A stretch of DNA of 64,000 bases from Planktothricoides sp. SR001. Its GTDB lineage: Bacteria; Cyanobacteriota; Cyanobacteriia; Cyanobacteriales; Laspinemataceae. A program made the translations under genes and the position numbers. Positions 55,664 through 64,000 of this stretch are shown in pieces. Numbering within the stretch: position 1 is the stretch's first letter; each line of letters begins with the position of its first letter. Where the stretch lies: the NCBI RefSeq assembly GCF_001276715.1, contig NZ_LIUQ01000012.1, forward strand, positions 1-64,000, read 5' to 3'. The notes beneath the pieces were generated by a model. It worked only from the letters and a program-made list of their open reading frames with translations, ran no database searches and was not told the DNA's origin.

Positions 55664-55765
55664 ATGACTGCTGCTGGAGCCGTTACTTACTTCACTCTCT
55701 TGGGTGGTGCCTTTGTCACCGCTTTAGTGCTGTTCTTTGGTTTGCGAGCCGTCAAACTGATCTAA
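55664..55765 (+). CDS. petL: PetL-like cytochrome b6f subunit VI
   Basis: A 33-residue single-span membrane protein, too short for the usual ORF cut-off. It reads MTAAGAVTYFTLLGGAF, a hydrophobic helix and LFFGLRAVKLI. The ribosome site TTGGAGAAACTTAA precedes the ATG, and a 14-bp terminator hairpin follows at 55826, so it is a real monocistronic gene. The C-terminal LRAVKLI end and the length match PetL, which stabilises the b6f dimer. Other tiny thylakoid subunits are possible. Confidence 0.65.
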   Translation: MTAAGAVTYFTLLGGAFVTALVLFFGLRAVKLI

Positions 55766-55825
55766 CCGGATCTAAAAAAAGTTAAGGCGATCGCATCACC
55801 AAAAAATAGAGATTTATAGAGACTC

Positions 55826-55860
55826 ATAGAGAGTTGCCGATCCGCTCGGCAACTCTCTAT
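55826..55860 (+). terminator. Terminator after the petL-like gene
   Basis: ATAGAGAGTTGCCGA pairs perfectly with TCGGCAACTCTCTAT (loop TCCGC) at 55826-55860. It confirms a transcript ending after the short gene. Confidence 0.88.
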
Positions 55861-55930
55861 GTTTCGATTCACTTCGATTCACTTATTTTGTTCTCTGTTC
55901 TCTCATTCCGATCTAACCGATCTCATTGAT

Positions 55931-57163
55931 TTAATTATTTTCATCAATTGATGGATCAATTGATGAATCAATTGATCCATTTTGGTTAGGTTGGTCAGGA
56001 TAGTTATTTGCCGGTGCAGCCCCATTTTCCGCTGATTGATAATTGGCCTGAGAATCCGCAAATTGATTCAACTCTAATTCCGCCTTTTTCTCTTCAGAAT
56101 CCGCAAAATTATTTAAATATGAGGCTGAATCTGGTGCATCATTTTCTCCCCCTGGAGTCATAGTTGCTCCCAACCGGGCAGCATTTCTTTTGGTTACAGT
56201 CTCCCAGGAATCAGACTGAGACTCAGGAGACAATGTTCGCTTCAGGATATCCGTAATACTATGGCAATAATTGGTTAAACCGAAACTGGCGGGACTGACC
56301 GCATTTTCATAAGTGAAATGACGATAGTTTAAACAAAAGCGATCCCAAGGACTCATTTGAATCTTAAACCAGTTGATAATTAAATCCGTTAACCAATCAG
56401 ACAAAGGAATTCTAAAATAAATTTTTTTGTCTAAATATGCACAAATTTCTTCTATAATTTGATTAACCGTAACCGGCTGATTTCCTAATACCAAATGTGG
56501 CGCAGTATCCGGGGGATTTTCAATCAAATGCAGCACAATTTGGGCAATATCCCCAGCATGGATAAAGTGAAAACTGCCCTCAGCTTTCAGGAAGCGAATT
56601 AGATTAATCCATTTGAGCACATCGGGTAATCCCTTGGTCAGGTGAGAAGAGATGCCGGTATCTTCACCCCCAAATACGAGGGTGGGAAATAAGGTGGTAA
56701 TCCGTGAGGCGATCGCCAACCGAGATAAGCGAGAGTAACAATCATACTTAGTCCGAATATAATCGGTGCCCAATTGTCTGGCTTCTTTGAGGGGTTGGTT
56801 GCGGCGATCGAGAATACTCGCAGTGGAAAAATAGATCACCTGTTCGCAGAATGCGGGATCCAAAGACTGCATCAACTGCATGGTTTTCAGGACATTCACA
56901 TCAAAAACATCTCCGCCTCCCCAAGCAGTAGCGGTTAATACCGCCACATTAATGGTTTGTAACAGAGGGGCATATCGATCGATGTGTTGCATATCTCCCC
57001 GCAAAAGTTCGATTCCCGGACGATGGTTGAGGTCAACTTTCAGCCGATCCGGGTTTCTCACCAGCAGGTAGAGTTCGTGTTCCGTATGGTGAATCAACGC
57101 TTGAGTAATATAGTGACCAATACAGCCACTCGCACCAGTAATAAAAATCCGCTTGGGGTTCAT
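55931..57163 (-). CDS. NAD-dependent epimerase/dehydratase (extended SDR)
   Basis: A 410-residue protein. The NAD loop FITGASGCIG is at the N-terminus, and the active-site Tyr-x-x-x-Lys is in DYIRTKYDC. The substrate-binding half (about 160-310) is normal. The last ~90 residues are a disordered, Asn/Asp/Ser-rich tail ending IDSSIDPSIDENN, which is unusual for the family and is partly made of TCAATTGATGGA-type DNA repeats. Substrate unknown; a nucleotide-sugar enzyme is likely. Confidence 0.85.
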   Translation of the reverse strand: MNPKRIFITGASGCIGHYITQALIHHTEHELYLLVRNPDRLKVDLNHRPGIELLRGDMQHIDRYAPLLQTINVAVLTATAWGGGDVFDVNVLKTMQLMQSLDPAFCEQVIYFSTASILDRRNQPLKEARQLGTDYIRTKYDCYSRLSRLAIASRITTLFPTLVFGGEDTGISSHLTKGLPDVLKWINLIRFLKAEGSFHFIHAGDIAQIVLHLIENPPDTAPHLVLGNQPVTVNQIIEEICAYLDKKIYFRIPLSDWLTDLIINWFKIQMSPWDRFCLNYRHFTYENAVSPASFGLTNYCHSITDILKRTLSPESQSDSWETVTKRNAARLGATMTPGGENDAPDSASYLNNFADSEEKKAELELNQFADSQANYQSAENGAAPANNYPDQPNQNGSIDSSIDPSIDENN

Positions 57164-57537
57164 TAGAAAAATCTCTCAGGATAAGCTGGGTGAGTGATGG
57201 GCTAGATTTTGAATTTTAGACTTAGATTCTATAGTGCGATCGCCAGATTTTCAATTGTATCACCGCAAAATTTTTAAATTTCAGCCCATTGACGCCTAAA
57301 TTGCGCCTTAAATGATCCTTAAAAATGTGAATTGGGGCAATCCCTGAAGGACTTGCCCCAACAAGAGTTTAAATATGGAGATTTATGAGTCGCTCCGATA
57401 AAATCTCAAATAGACTTCTTGCTTTCCCCGGCTAAAAAGCCCCCTTTTTTAAGGGGGGTTGGGGGGATCGACGGCGGTATGAAAGCAATATGTCTAATTT
57501 TGTCATCCAGGTGAACTATCACGAAAACCGAGTAAAA
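57164..57537. other. Gap with a GATCCCCC-type palindrome
   Basis: AGCCCCCTTTTTTAAGGGGGGTTGGGGGGATCG near 57437-57470 forms a strong palindrome downstream of hemE. Otherwise no gene is visible. Confidence 0.7.
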
Positions 57538-58602
<1,065 letters not shown>

Positions 58603-58828
58603 CTGTACTTGACTATTAATCGATTAAATACAACCGTTAAGCTTACCATTGCCCGGATCCTGATTTTTACTGTCTTTACAATCCTTGATGTTATCTTCGC
58701 TCAACGGAAAAATCGTCTTCCTCAGAAGCCCCCTTGGGGGTGGGTGGGCTGGATGCCCACCGGACAATTACCGGAAAATTAATTAATGCCAGGGGTAGGG
58801 GGCCGTTCCAAGGGGTAACGCACCTTGA

Positions 58829-59266
58829 TTACTTAGCGGAATGGATCGCGGGAGTCGGTGGAACATGAGACAAAGGAACACTGCGATCCGGTCGGAGATT
58901 TTTCGCCTCACGCAAATAGGGGTGATATATTTCTGGATGGGATATCGGCAGATTCACATGGATCAAAAAGCGAATGCAACGCTTGAGGTCATTTTCCACG
59001 TGCATATGCTGTACATCTAGCAAAGCCACCTGATCCCATTTTGGTCTTTGACGAGCGATCGCTGCGGGAAAAATCGCATCCAGATCGCGAGTCACGGTAA
59101 ATGTGGCACTAATAATTTTTTCTGGATCTAGCTGATTTCCTCCTTCCAAAGCATCCAGTAATTCCGTCACCGCAACTCGGATCCCCTGAATCGTATTACT
59201 CTCCGCAGTGGTAGCGCCACGAATCGCCCGAACTGTCCACTCCACGTTACAATCCTCCATGCTCAT
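58829..59266 (-). CDS. aroH: Chorismate mutase (AroH type)
   Basis: A 145-residue AroH-class mutase: VEWTVRAIRGATTAE, the LDALEGGNQLDPEKIISATFTVTRDLDAIFPAAIAR core and QRPKWDQVALLDVQHM are diagnostic. It converts chorismate to prephenate. A ~25-residue Pro/Ser-rich tail (RPDRSVPLSHVPPTPAIHSAK) extends the usual ~120-residue length. It is followed by an inverted repeat and sppA. Confidence 0.93.
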   Translation of the reverse strand: MSMEDCNVEWTVRAIRGATTAESNTIQGIRVAVTELLDALEGGNQLDPEKIISATFTVTRDLDAIFPAAIARQRPKWDQVALLDVQHMHVENDLKRCIRFLIHVNLPISHPEIYHPYLREAKNLRPDRSVPLSHVPPTPAIHSAK

Positions 59267-59271
59267 TTATT

Positions 59272-59340
59272 CGTTATTTGTTATTTGTTATTTGTTATTT
59301 GAATCGAATCACCAAGAACAAATAACAAATAACGAATAAC
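59272..59340. repeat. ATAACGAATAAC inverted repeat
   Basis: TTATTCGTTATTTGTTATTTG on one side and CAAATAACAAATAACGAATAA on the other form a ~21-bp arm pair separated by AATCGAATCACCAAG. Same ATAACAAATAACGAATAAC module as at 2470-2510. Confidence 0.8.
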
Positions 59341-59349
59341 AATATTTGT

Positions 59350-60165
59350 CTAAGGTCGATACAGCCATAACGGTTGGCCACTGGTTGCCAGTTCAAATTC
59401 CAACCAATCAAGCTGGCCACTCAGTCCCCCCGTCGTCACCTGATTTCCCAACAGCCGATTTAACGTCGGTTTCCGTTCTTCGAGGGTAATACACTGAGTT
59501 TTTTTCGGATCGAGACCGACTAACTCTGCCGCCCAGATACGGGCTTCCTCCTCGGTTCCCAGACGGTCTACAATGCCCAGTTCCAAAGCTTGCTGTCCGG
59601 TGAAAATCCGCCCATCAGCAAAATTTTTCACCGTTTCCACGGCTAAATTCCGCGAGGCGGCGACGGTTTCCACAAATTGTTGATAACTGGTATCGATTAA
59701 CTCTTGGAGAATGCTTTTTTCTGGGTCAGTCAGTTCTCGGTCAAACGCCAGAATATCTTTATAAGGACCAGATTTGATCACTTTGAAGGACACGCCGATT
59801 TTTTCCAGGAGGCGTTCGATATTATTGCCTCGGAGAATTACCCCAATGCTGCCAGTGATCGTGCCTGGGTTGGCCATAATATGATGGGCGCCCATACCAA
59901 TGTAAACACCTCCAGAGGCGGAAATGTTACCAAAACTGGCAACAATTTTGATTTTTTCGCCCAGTAGCTTCAGGGCGCTGTAGATTTCCTGGGAGTCTCC
60001 CACGGTGCCCCCTGGGCTATCAATTCGCAGCAGCAAAGCGGGAAACTTTCTCTCTTCAACGGTTTTGAGAGATTCTAAGACCTTTTTACGGGTGCCTCCG
60101 GCGATCGCGCCGGTAATTTCAATCCGAGCAATTTGTTTACGAAACTTCTTAAACGGCCAAATCAT
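59350..60165 (-). CDS. sppA: Signal peptide peptidase SppA-type
   Basis: A 271-residue serine/lysine protease. The catalytic Ser is in NISASGGVYIG and the Lys in VIKSGPYKD. The family's GTVGDSQEI loop is present. The start ATG at 60163-60165 (MIWPFKKFRKQIARIEITGAI) is preferred because the upstream 30 codons come from a TTAATTATGACTGCC tandem repeat, not coding sequence. Degrades remnant signal peptides or thylakoid proteins. Confidence 0.92.
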   Translation of the reverse strand: MIWPFKKFRKQIARIEITGAIAGGTRKKVLESLKTVEERKFPALLLRIDSPGGTVGDSQEIYSALKLLGEKIKIVASFGNISASGGVYIGMGAHHIMANPGTITGSIGVILRGNNIERLLEKIGVSFKVIKSGPYKDILAFDRELTDPEKSILQELIDTSYQQFVETVAASRNLAVETVKNFADGRIFTGQQALELGIVDRLGTEEEARIWAAELVGLDPKKTQCITLEERKPTLNRLLGNQVTTGGLSGQLDWLEFELATSGQPLWLYRP

Positions 60166-60534
60166 GGGGTAATTCGCAACTATTCGTGAATCAGGACAGC
60201 GAGTCAAAGTGCTGACTGCCTTAATTATGACTGCCTTAATTATGACTGCCTTCATCTATCAGTTTACAAGCAGGGTTGAGCAATCTGATCTGAATCGGCA
60301 TTTTTATTAATTAAAAATAGTTAATAATTAGTTAGTAATTGTTTATTGCTAACTATTAATTTTTTAGACAAAAAAAAGTTAACATAACTACATATAAGTA
60401 CATAATTTAGTACAATAATTAAAATCACCAAAACGATGGCACTGATCGCCTCCTTCAAGTCCCCCGGAGCGCGATTGGCGTTGCTCGATCCGCTTCGCGG
60501 TACGACAGTTTAACCAAAATCTTTTAACCAGCTT

Positions 60535-61653
60535 ATGTTGAAACAACTTGAATTTCCGGCCAGCAAAGAATCTACCATTGCATCACCGCTTAACTCCGCG
60601 ATCCGTTTGCTATTCCTAATCGCACCCTTTTTCTTTTGGGGAACGGCAATGGTGGCCATGAAAGGGGTGATGCCCCACACCACACCCATGTTTATGGCGG
60701 GAGTCCGTTTAGTGCCTGCGGGGGTCTTGGTATTGCTGGTCGCTTTTTTGAGTGGTCGTCCCCAGCCCAAAACCGCCCAAGCATGGCTGTGGATCCTCGC
60801 CTTTGCGGTGGTTGATGGGATGATGTTTCAAGGCTTTTTGGCGGAAGGCTTGGTCAGAACTAACGCTGGCTTGGGATCGGTGATGATTGATTCTCAACCC
60901 CTGGCGGTGGCGTTGTTATCTGCATGGTTATTTGGGGAAGTGATTGGGGCGATCGGTGCGATCGGCTTGATGATTGGTATTCTGGGCATTAGTCTGATTG
61001 GATTGCCCGATGCTTGGATTATCGGTTGGCTACATGGACAAAATTTGATGCCGTCTTTGGACTTTAGCCAGTTATTTGACAATGGCCAATGGTTGATGCT
61101 TTTATCGGCCTTATCAATGGCTGCGGGAACGGTGATGATGCGTCGGTTGGCGCGGGAAGCGGATCCCGTGGTGGCTACCGGATGGCACATGATTTTGGGC
61201 GGGATTCCTTTATGGGTGATTAGTGCCACGACAGAATCAGATCAGTGGGTTAATATTAACTGGGATGGTTGGCTTGCCTTGGCATATTCCACTGTGTTTG
61301 GGAGCGCGATCGCATATGGTCTGTTTTTCTATTTTGCCGCCAAAGGCAATCTCACCAGTCTCAGTGCGCTGACTTTCCTCACACCTGTGTTTGCATTACT
61401 GTTTGGTAATCTATTTTTGTCGGAAACGCTATCTCGGGTGCAATCAATCGGTGTCGGTCTGACCCTGGTTAGTATTTATTTAATTAACCAGCGTTCGGCG
61501 ATCGCTGAAAAACTCAATTTCCAGCAGTCAAACGCAGCCAGTGTTTATCTGGGAAATCAATCTACCGGCGAACAATTGCGTCTGTCATTTGTCAAAGAAA
61601 ATCCACCGGTTGAAGTTCCTGTAAAAGTTCACACCGTAGAGTCAGATGCTTAA
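60535..61653 (+). CDS. DMT-family (EamA) transporter
   Basis: A 372-residue transporter with two EamA repeats and ten hydrophobic segments, for example FLIAPFFFWGTAMVAMKGVMP and ALTFLTPVFALLFGNLFLSETLS. The last ~50 residues are a hydrophilic tail. It probably exports an amino acid or similar metabolite; substrate unknown. It stands alone after a 280-nt AT-rich gap. Confidence 0.9.
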   Translation: MLKQLEFPASKESTIASPLNSAIRLLFLIAPFFFWGTAMVAMKGVMPHTTPMFMAGVRLVPAGVLVLLVAFLSGRPQPKTAQAWLWILAFAVVDGMMFQGFLAEGLVRTNAGLGSVMIDSQPLAVALLSAWLFGEVIGAIGAIGLMIGILGISLIGLPDAWIIGWLHGQNLMPSLDFSQLFDNGQWLMLLSALSMAAGTVMMRRLAREADPVVATGWHMILGGIPLWVISATTESDQWVNINWDGWLALAYSTVFGSAIAYGLFFYFAAKGNLTSLSALTFLTPVFALLFGNLFLSETLSRVQSIGVGLTLVSIYLINQRSAIAEKLNFQQSNAASVYLGNQSTGEQLRLSFVKENPPVEVPVKVHTVESDA

Positions 61654-61865
61654 ACGGTGATTAGCATCAGGATTAGCATCAGAACCAGTGCGATTTTGCT
61701 GTTCTCGGATCCAGAAAGAGAATCGCACTTGTCTTTTGACTGAATTCTTTTGGCTGAATCATCAATTTTATGGGCGATCGATCAAAAGAATGACCCTAGC
61801 TGAAACTCCGGGATATGATGACGCTGGTTGCTGCTTTTCACCCTGAGTAAGGTTAGTTAACGGTT

Positions 61866-63263
61866 ATGACCTCCTACCGTCTTATTTTATGTTTAATCAT
61901 CAGTCTGACTAGCTTCGACTTTGCTCCTGGTTCAGTGAGTAAAACCGAATCATTTCAGATTCCTGGTACTAAACCATACCAGAACACTCCTGAGACTGCC
62001 CTAAAGTCTAAGTCGTTGAATCCGCCATTTAATCTGGGGGCAAATGCCAAGAGTCCAGGCAATTCTTATTTCTTAGAATTCATCGCAAAAGGTGAGAATA
62101 AAGGGAGGTCTAAAAAAGATTTAATTTGGCTGGCTTTAATTATTCTTTCAACGGTGTTCGGTGCGGCAATTTTTGCTGGATTATTTTATCTGCTGACCAA
62201 TCCCAGCGTTGAAATTGAGTCAGAAGAATCAACCAATCCTGAAAATTCAGATCCGAAATCATCGGCGGAACTTAATCCTCAAGACCTAAGTGATGAGCTA
62301 AATTCAGAAACTCATATCGACTCAAATGTAGGGGAGATTTATGTGCAAAATCCGGAAGCGACCGCCTACCAAACCGGCGCACAGGATGCAACTACAAACC
62401 AAATCGATAACCATAAAAATATCTCAGAAAATTCTCAAAATATTCAGAGTATTTCCGAGCAGCCACTGGCAGCAAACCGGAAGAAAAAGCAATCAGATGA
62501 ACTAGGATTTACCAGAAAAATATTTTTAAAAATATTTTCTAAAAAATCTGAAAAAAAACCGGCGAATCAAAGCGATATAAAACCGATTAATCCCCAGAAT
62601 AATGATGAATTACTAAAGTCTCAGATAAATTCTGAAAAACCACCAGATATTCACCCAGAAAAGCTGGAAATTGAAAGGTTGCCGAATATCCCAGGCTCTA
62701 CTACATCGTTGCCCCAAGGAAATCAAGCAATTTCATTAGATCCGGGCAGGGAAAGTTTAGCCATCAGCGAAAATATCAATACCACTCGCTTGGCGAAAAT
62801 TGATATTATTGAAGAATTAATTAGAGAACTCCAAAATCCCGATCCTATTAAACGGCGTAAATGTATTTGGGAACTGAGTCAAAGAGGTGATTCTAGGGCG
62901 ATCCAGCCCTTGGTCAATTTAATGATTGATTCGGATTCTAAGCAGAGCAGTTTAATTCTGGGGGCTTTGTCTGAAATTGGCACTCGCACCATCAAACCGA
63001 TCAACCGAGCTCTGGCTCTTTCTTTACAAGATCACAACGCTGATGTGCGGAAAAATGCCATTCGCGATTTAACCCGCATTTATGATTTGATTAATCAAAT
63101 TACCCAGTTATTAAATTATGCGGTCAACGATACGGATCCCGAAGTCCAAGAAACCGCTCGGTGGGCTTTGAGTCAATTAAGTAAGCTCAGTAAAAGTTCT
63201 GGTTATGAGGTGCCGTCTGCTTTACCTAATGTCACAAATATAGGAGATAATTCCCCAGAATAA
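61866..63263 (+). CDS. Membrane protein with C-terminal HEAT repeats
   Basis: A 465-residue protein. A signal-like N-terminus (LILCLIISLTSFDFAPG), a TM at about 84-106 (LIWLALIILSTVFGAAIFAGLF), a long Asn/Ser/Glu-rich disordered middle, then HEAT repeats (about 315-430: DPIKRRKCIWELSQRGDSRAIQPLVNLM, SALSEIGTRTIKPI). The HEAT part probably binds a partner. It is adjacent to the LD-carboxypeptidase gene but has its own start. Confidence 0.85.
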   Translation: MTSYRLILCLIISLTSFDFAPGSVSKTESFQIPGTKPYQNTPETALKSKSLNPPFNLGANAKSPGNSYFLEFIAKGENKGRSKKDLIWLALIILSTVFGAAIFAGLFYLLTNPSVEIESEESTNPENSDPKSSAELNPQDLSDELNSETHIDSNVGEIYVQNPEATAYQTGAQDATTNQIDNHKNISENSQNIQSISEQPLAANRKKKQSDELGFTRKIFLKIFSKKSEKKPANQSDIKPINPQNNDELLKSQINSEKPPDIHPEKLEIERLPNIPGSTTSLPQGNQAISLDPGRESLAISENINTTRLAKIDIIEELIRELQNPDPIKRRKCIWELSQRGDSRAIQPLVNLMIDSDSKQSSLILGALSEIGTRTIKPINRALALSLQDHNADVRKNAIRDLTRIYDLINQITQLLNYAVNDTDPEVQETARWALSQLSKLSKSSGYEVPSALPNVTNIGDNSPE

Positions 63264-63417
63264 TTGTGGTTTTGATTGTAGTAGCTTTGAGCGATCGCTC
63301 TCAAACACTCTCAAAAAAACACTCTCAAAAATTATGTCTACAATATGCTCACTAACCATATTCTCAATATTCTCCATAACAAGATTCTCACTAACATAAT
63401 TTAAATCCCATATAATA

Positions 63418-64000
63418 ATGCAATCTAATCAGGAAAATCTGCGATCGCCTCTTCAATTTCCCTCTGCCTTAAAACCAGGCGATCGCCTAAATCTAGTTGC
63501 CCCCAGTGGGGCTTTGAAAACATCAGAAGCTTGGGCAAAAGGGTTGGAAATTTGGCGTCAGCGCGGTTATCAAATTGAATTGTCTCCCGGTTACGATCAA
63601 GTGTGGGGCTATTTAGCGGGTACAGATAGTCAGCGTCGGCAGCAATTAGCCGAAAGTTGGCGCGATCGCCTCTGTACTGGCGTCCTCTGTGCCCGTGGAG
63701 GCTATGGCGGCGCCCGGTTGCTGGAAAATTGGCATTGGCCCAAAGAGGCATCCGGTCAATTAAACCCCAAATGGTTAATTGGGTTTTCCGATATCACCGC
63801 TTTACTCTGGAGTCTTTACCAGCAAGGGGTTGGCGCCGTACATGGGCCGGTATTAACTACTTTGCCAGACGAACCGGATTGGTCGGTGCAGCGACTCTTT
63901 GACCTAGTAGAAGGACGACCTTTAGCCCCGTTGACCGGGGAAGGGTGGGGCGGTGGGAAAGTCAGCGGACGTTTACTAGCCGGAAATCTCACCGTAGCAA
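63418..64000 (+). CDS. ldcA: LD-carboxypeptidase (S66 family), 5' part
   Basis: Open to the right edge; 194 codons are visible. The N-terminus reads MQSNQENLRSPLQFPSALK then RLNLVAPSGALK, the RGGYGGARLLENW loop and GFSDITALLW, where the Ser is the S66 nucleophile. It recycles murein tetrapeptides. The Glu and His of the triad lie beyond the window. Confidence 0.88.
   Translation, partial: MQSNQENLRSPLQFPSALKPGDRLNLVAPSGALKTSEAWAKGLEIWRQRGYQIELSPGYDQVWGYLAGTDSQRRQQLAESWRDRLCTGVLCARGGYGGARLLENWHWPKEASGQLNPKWLIGFSDITALLWSLYQQGVGAVHGPVLTTLPDEPDWSVQRLFDLVEGRPLAPLTGEGWGGGKVSGRLLAGNLTVA

Noticed and set aside
60166-60255. Upstream start of sppA
   Set aside because: The sequence is a 15-bp tandem repeat (TTAATTATGACTGCC) with no homology.

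Overview
The window reads as chromosome of a filamentous, non-heterocystous cyanobacterium (Oscillatoriales-type). The evidence is a phycocyanin locus (cpcT, cpcB, cpcA, cpcE, cpcF), photosystem and cytochrome b6f accessory proteins (PsbQ/CyanoQ and a PetL-like peptide), PII under an NtcA-type promoter, and very frequent GCGATCGC (HIP1) octamers. Heptameric tandem repeats and dispersed palindromes fill many intergenic gaps. No tRNA, rRNA or CRISPR array was recognised. Genus-level placement is inference.

Layout. 0-4 kb: a single-domain response regulator, glnB, rdgB and a phosphoglucomutase. 4-7.2 kb is a decay zone: a 5'-truncated tail-fibre-like ORF, a structured segment that looks like the 5' half of a group II intron, and a histidine kinase wrecked by stops, frameshifts and loss of its phospho-accepting His. 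7.6-12.4 kb: moaD and a 1462-residue multi-PAS kinase. 13-17.6 kb: the phycocyanin locus with chromophore lyases but no linker genes, with cpcEF bracketed by two inverted copies of a ~99 bp element. 17.7-27 kb: a Dabb protein, cystine-lyase-like PLP enzyme, chorismate lyase, Ser/Thr kinase, Ubl-Mut7-C protein, HD protein, psbQ, a glycine-oxidase-like enzyme and a histidine phosphatase. 27-33 kb: an acetyl-CoA hydrolase/GNAT fusion, a zinc-ribbon/coiled-coil/pentapeptide membrane protein, a NucA-like nuclease and an acetyltransferase pseudogene.

33.8-40.4 kb holds the best candidate regulatory system. An RppA/RppB- or QseBC-like response regulator and CHASE3 kinase sit between two exported OB-fold proteins, one fused to RTX calcium-binding repeats, and a small exported acidic protein. 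All three effector genes carry the same 11-bp-spaced direct repeat (GTCAT...GGTCATA), in the same orientation and 62-74 nt before the start codon. This suggests one small OmpR-family regulon.

41-49.3 kb holds a second candidate system: a membrane-anchored type I periplasmic-binding protein with N-terminal cysteines, a membrane vWA protein and a ~1100-residue tubulin/FtsZ-like GTPase with a C-terminal zinc ribbon. An ADP-ribosylglycohydrolase lies downstream and a GIY-YIG protein is divergent. 49.5-52.1 kb is a second, almost completely decayed hybrid histidine kinase (ethylene-receptor-like membrane domain, GAFs and REC). 52.5-64 kb returns to housekeeping genes: an ABC-2 permease, larE, aroB, petL-like, an SDR, hemE, aroH, sppA, a DMT exporter, a HEAT-repeat membrane protein and the start of an LD-carboxypeptidase gene that runs off the end.

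All calls rest on reading motifs by eye; no database search was run.
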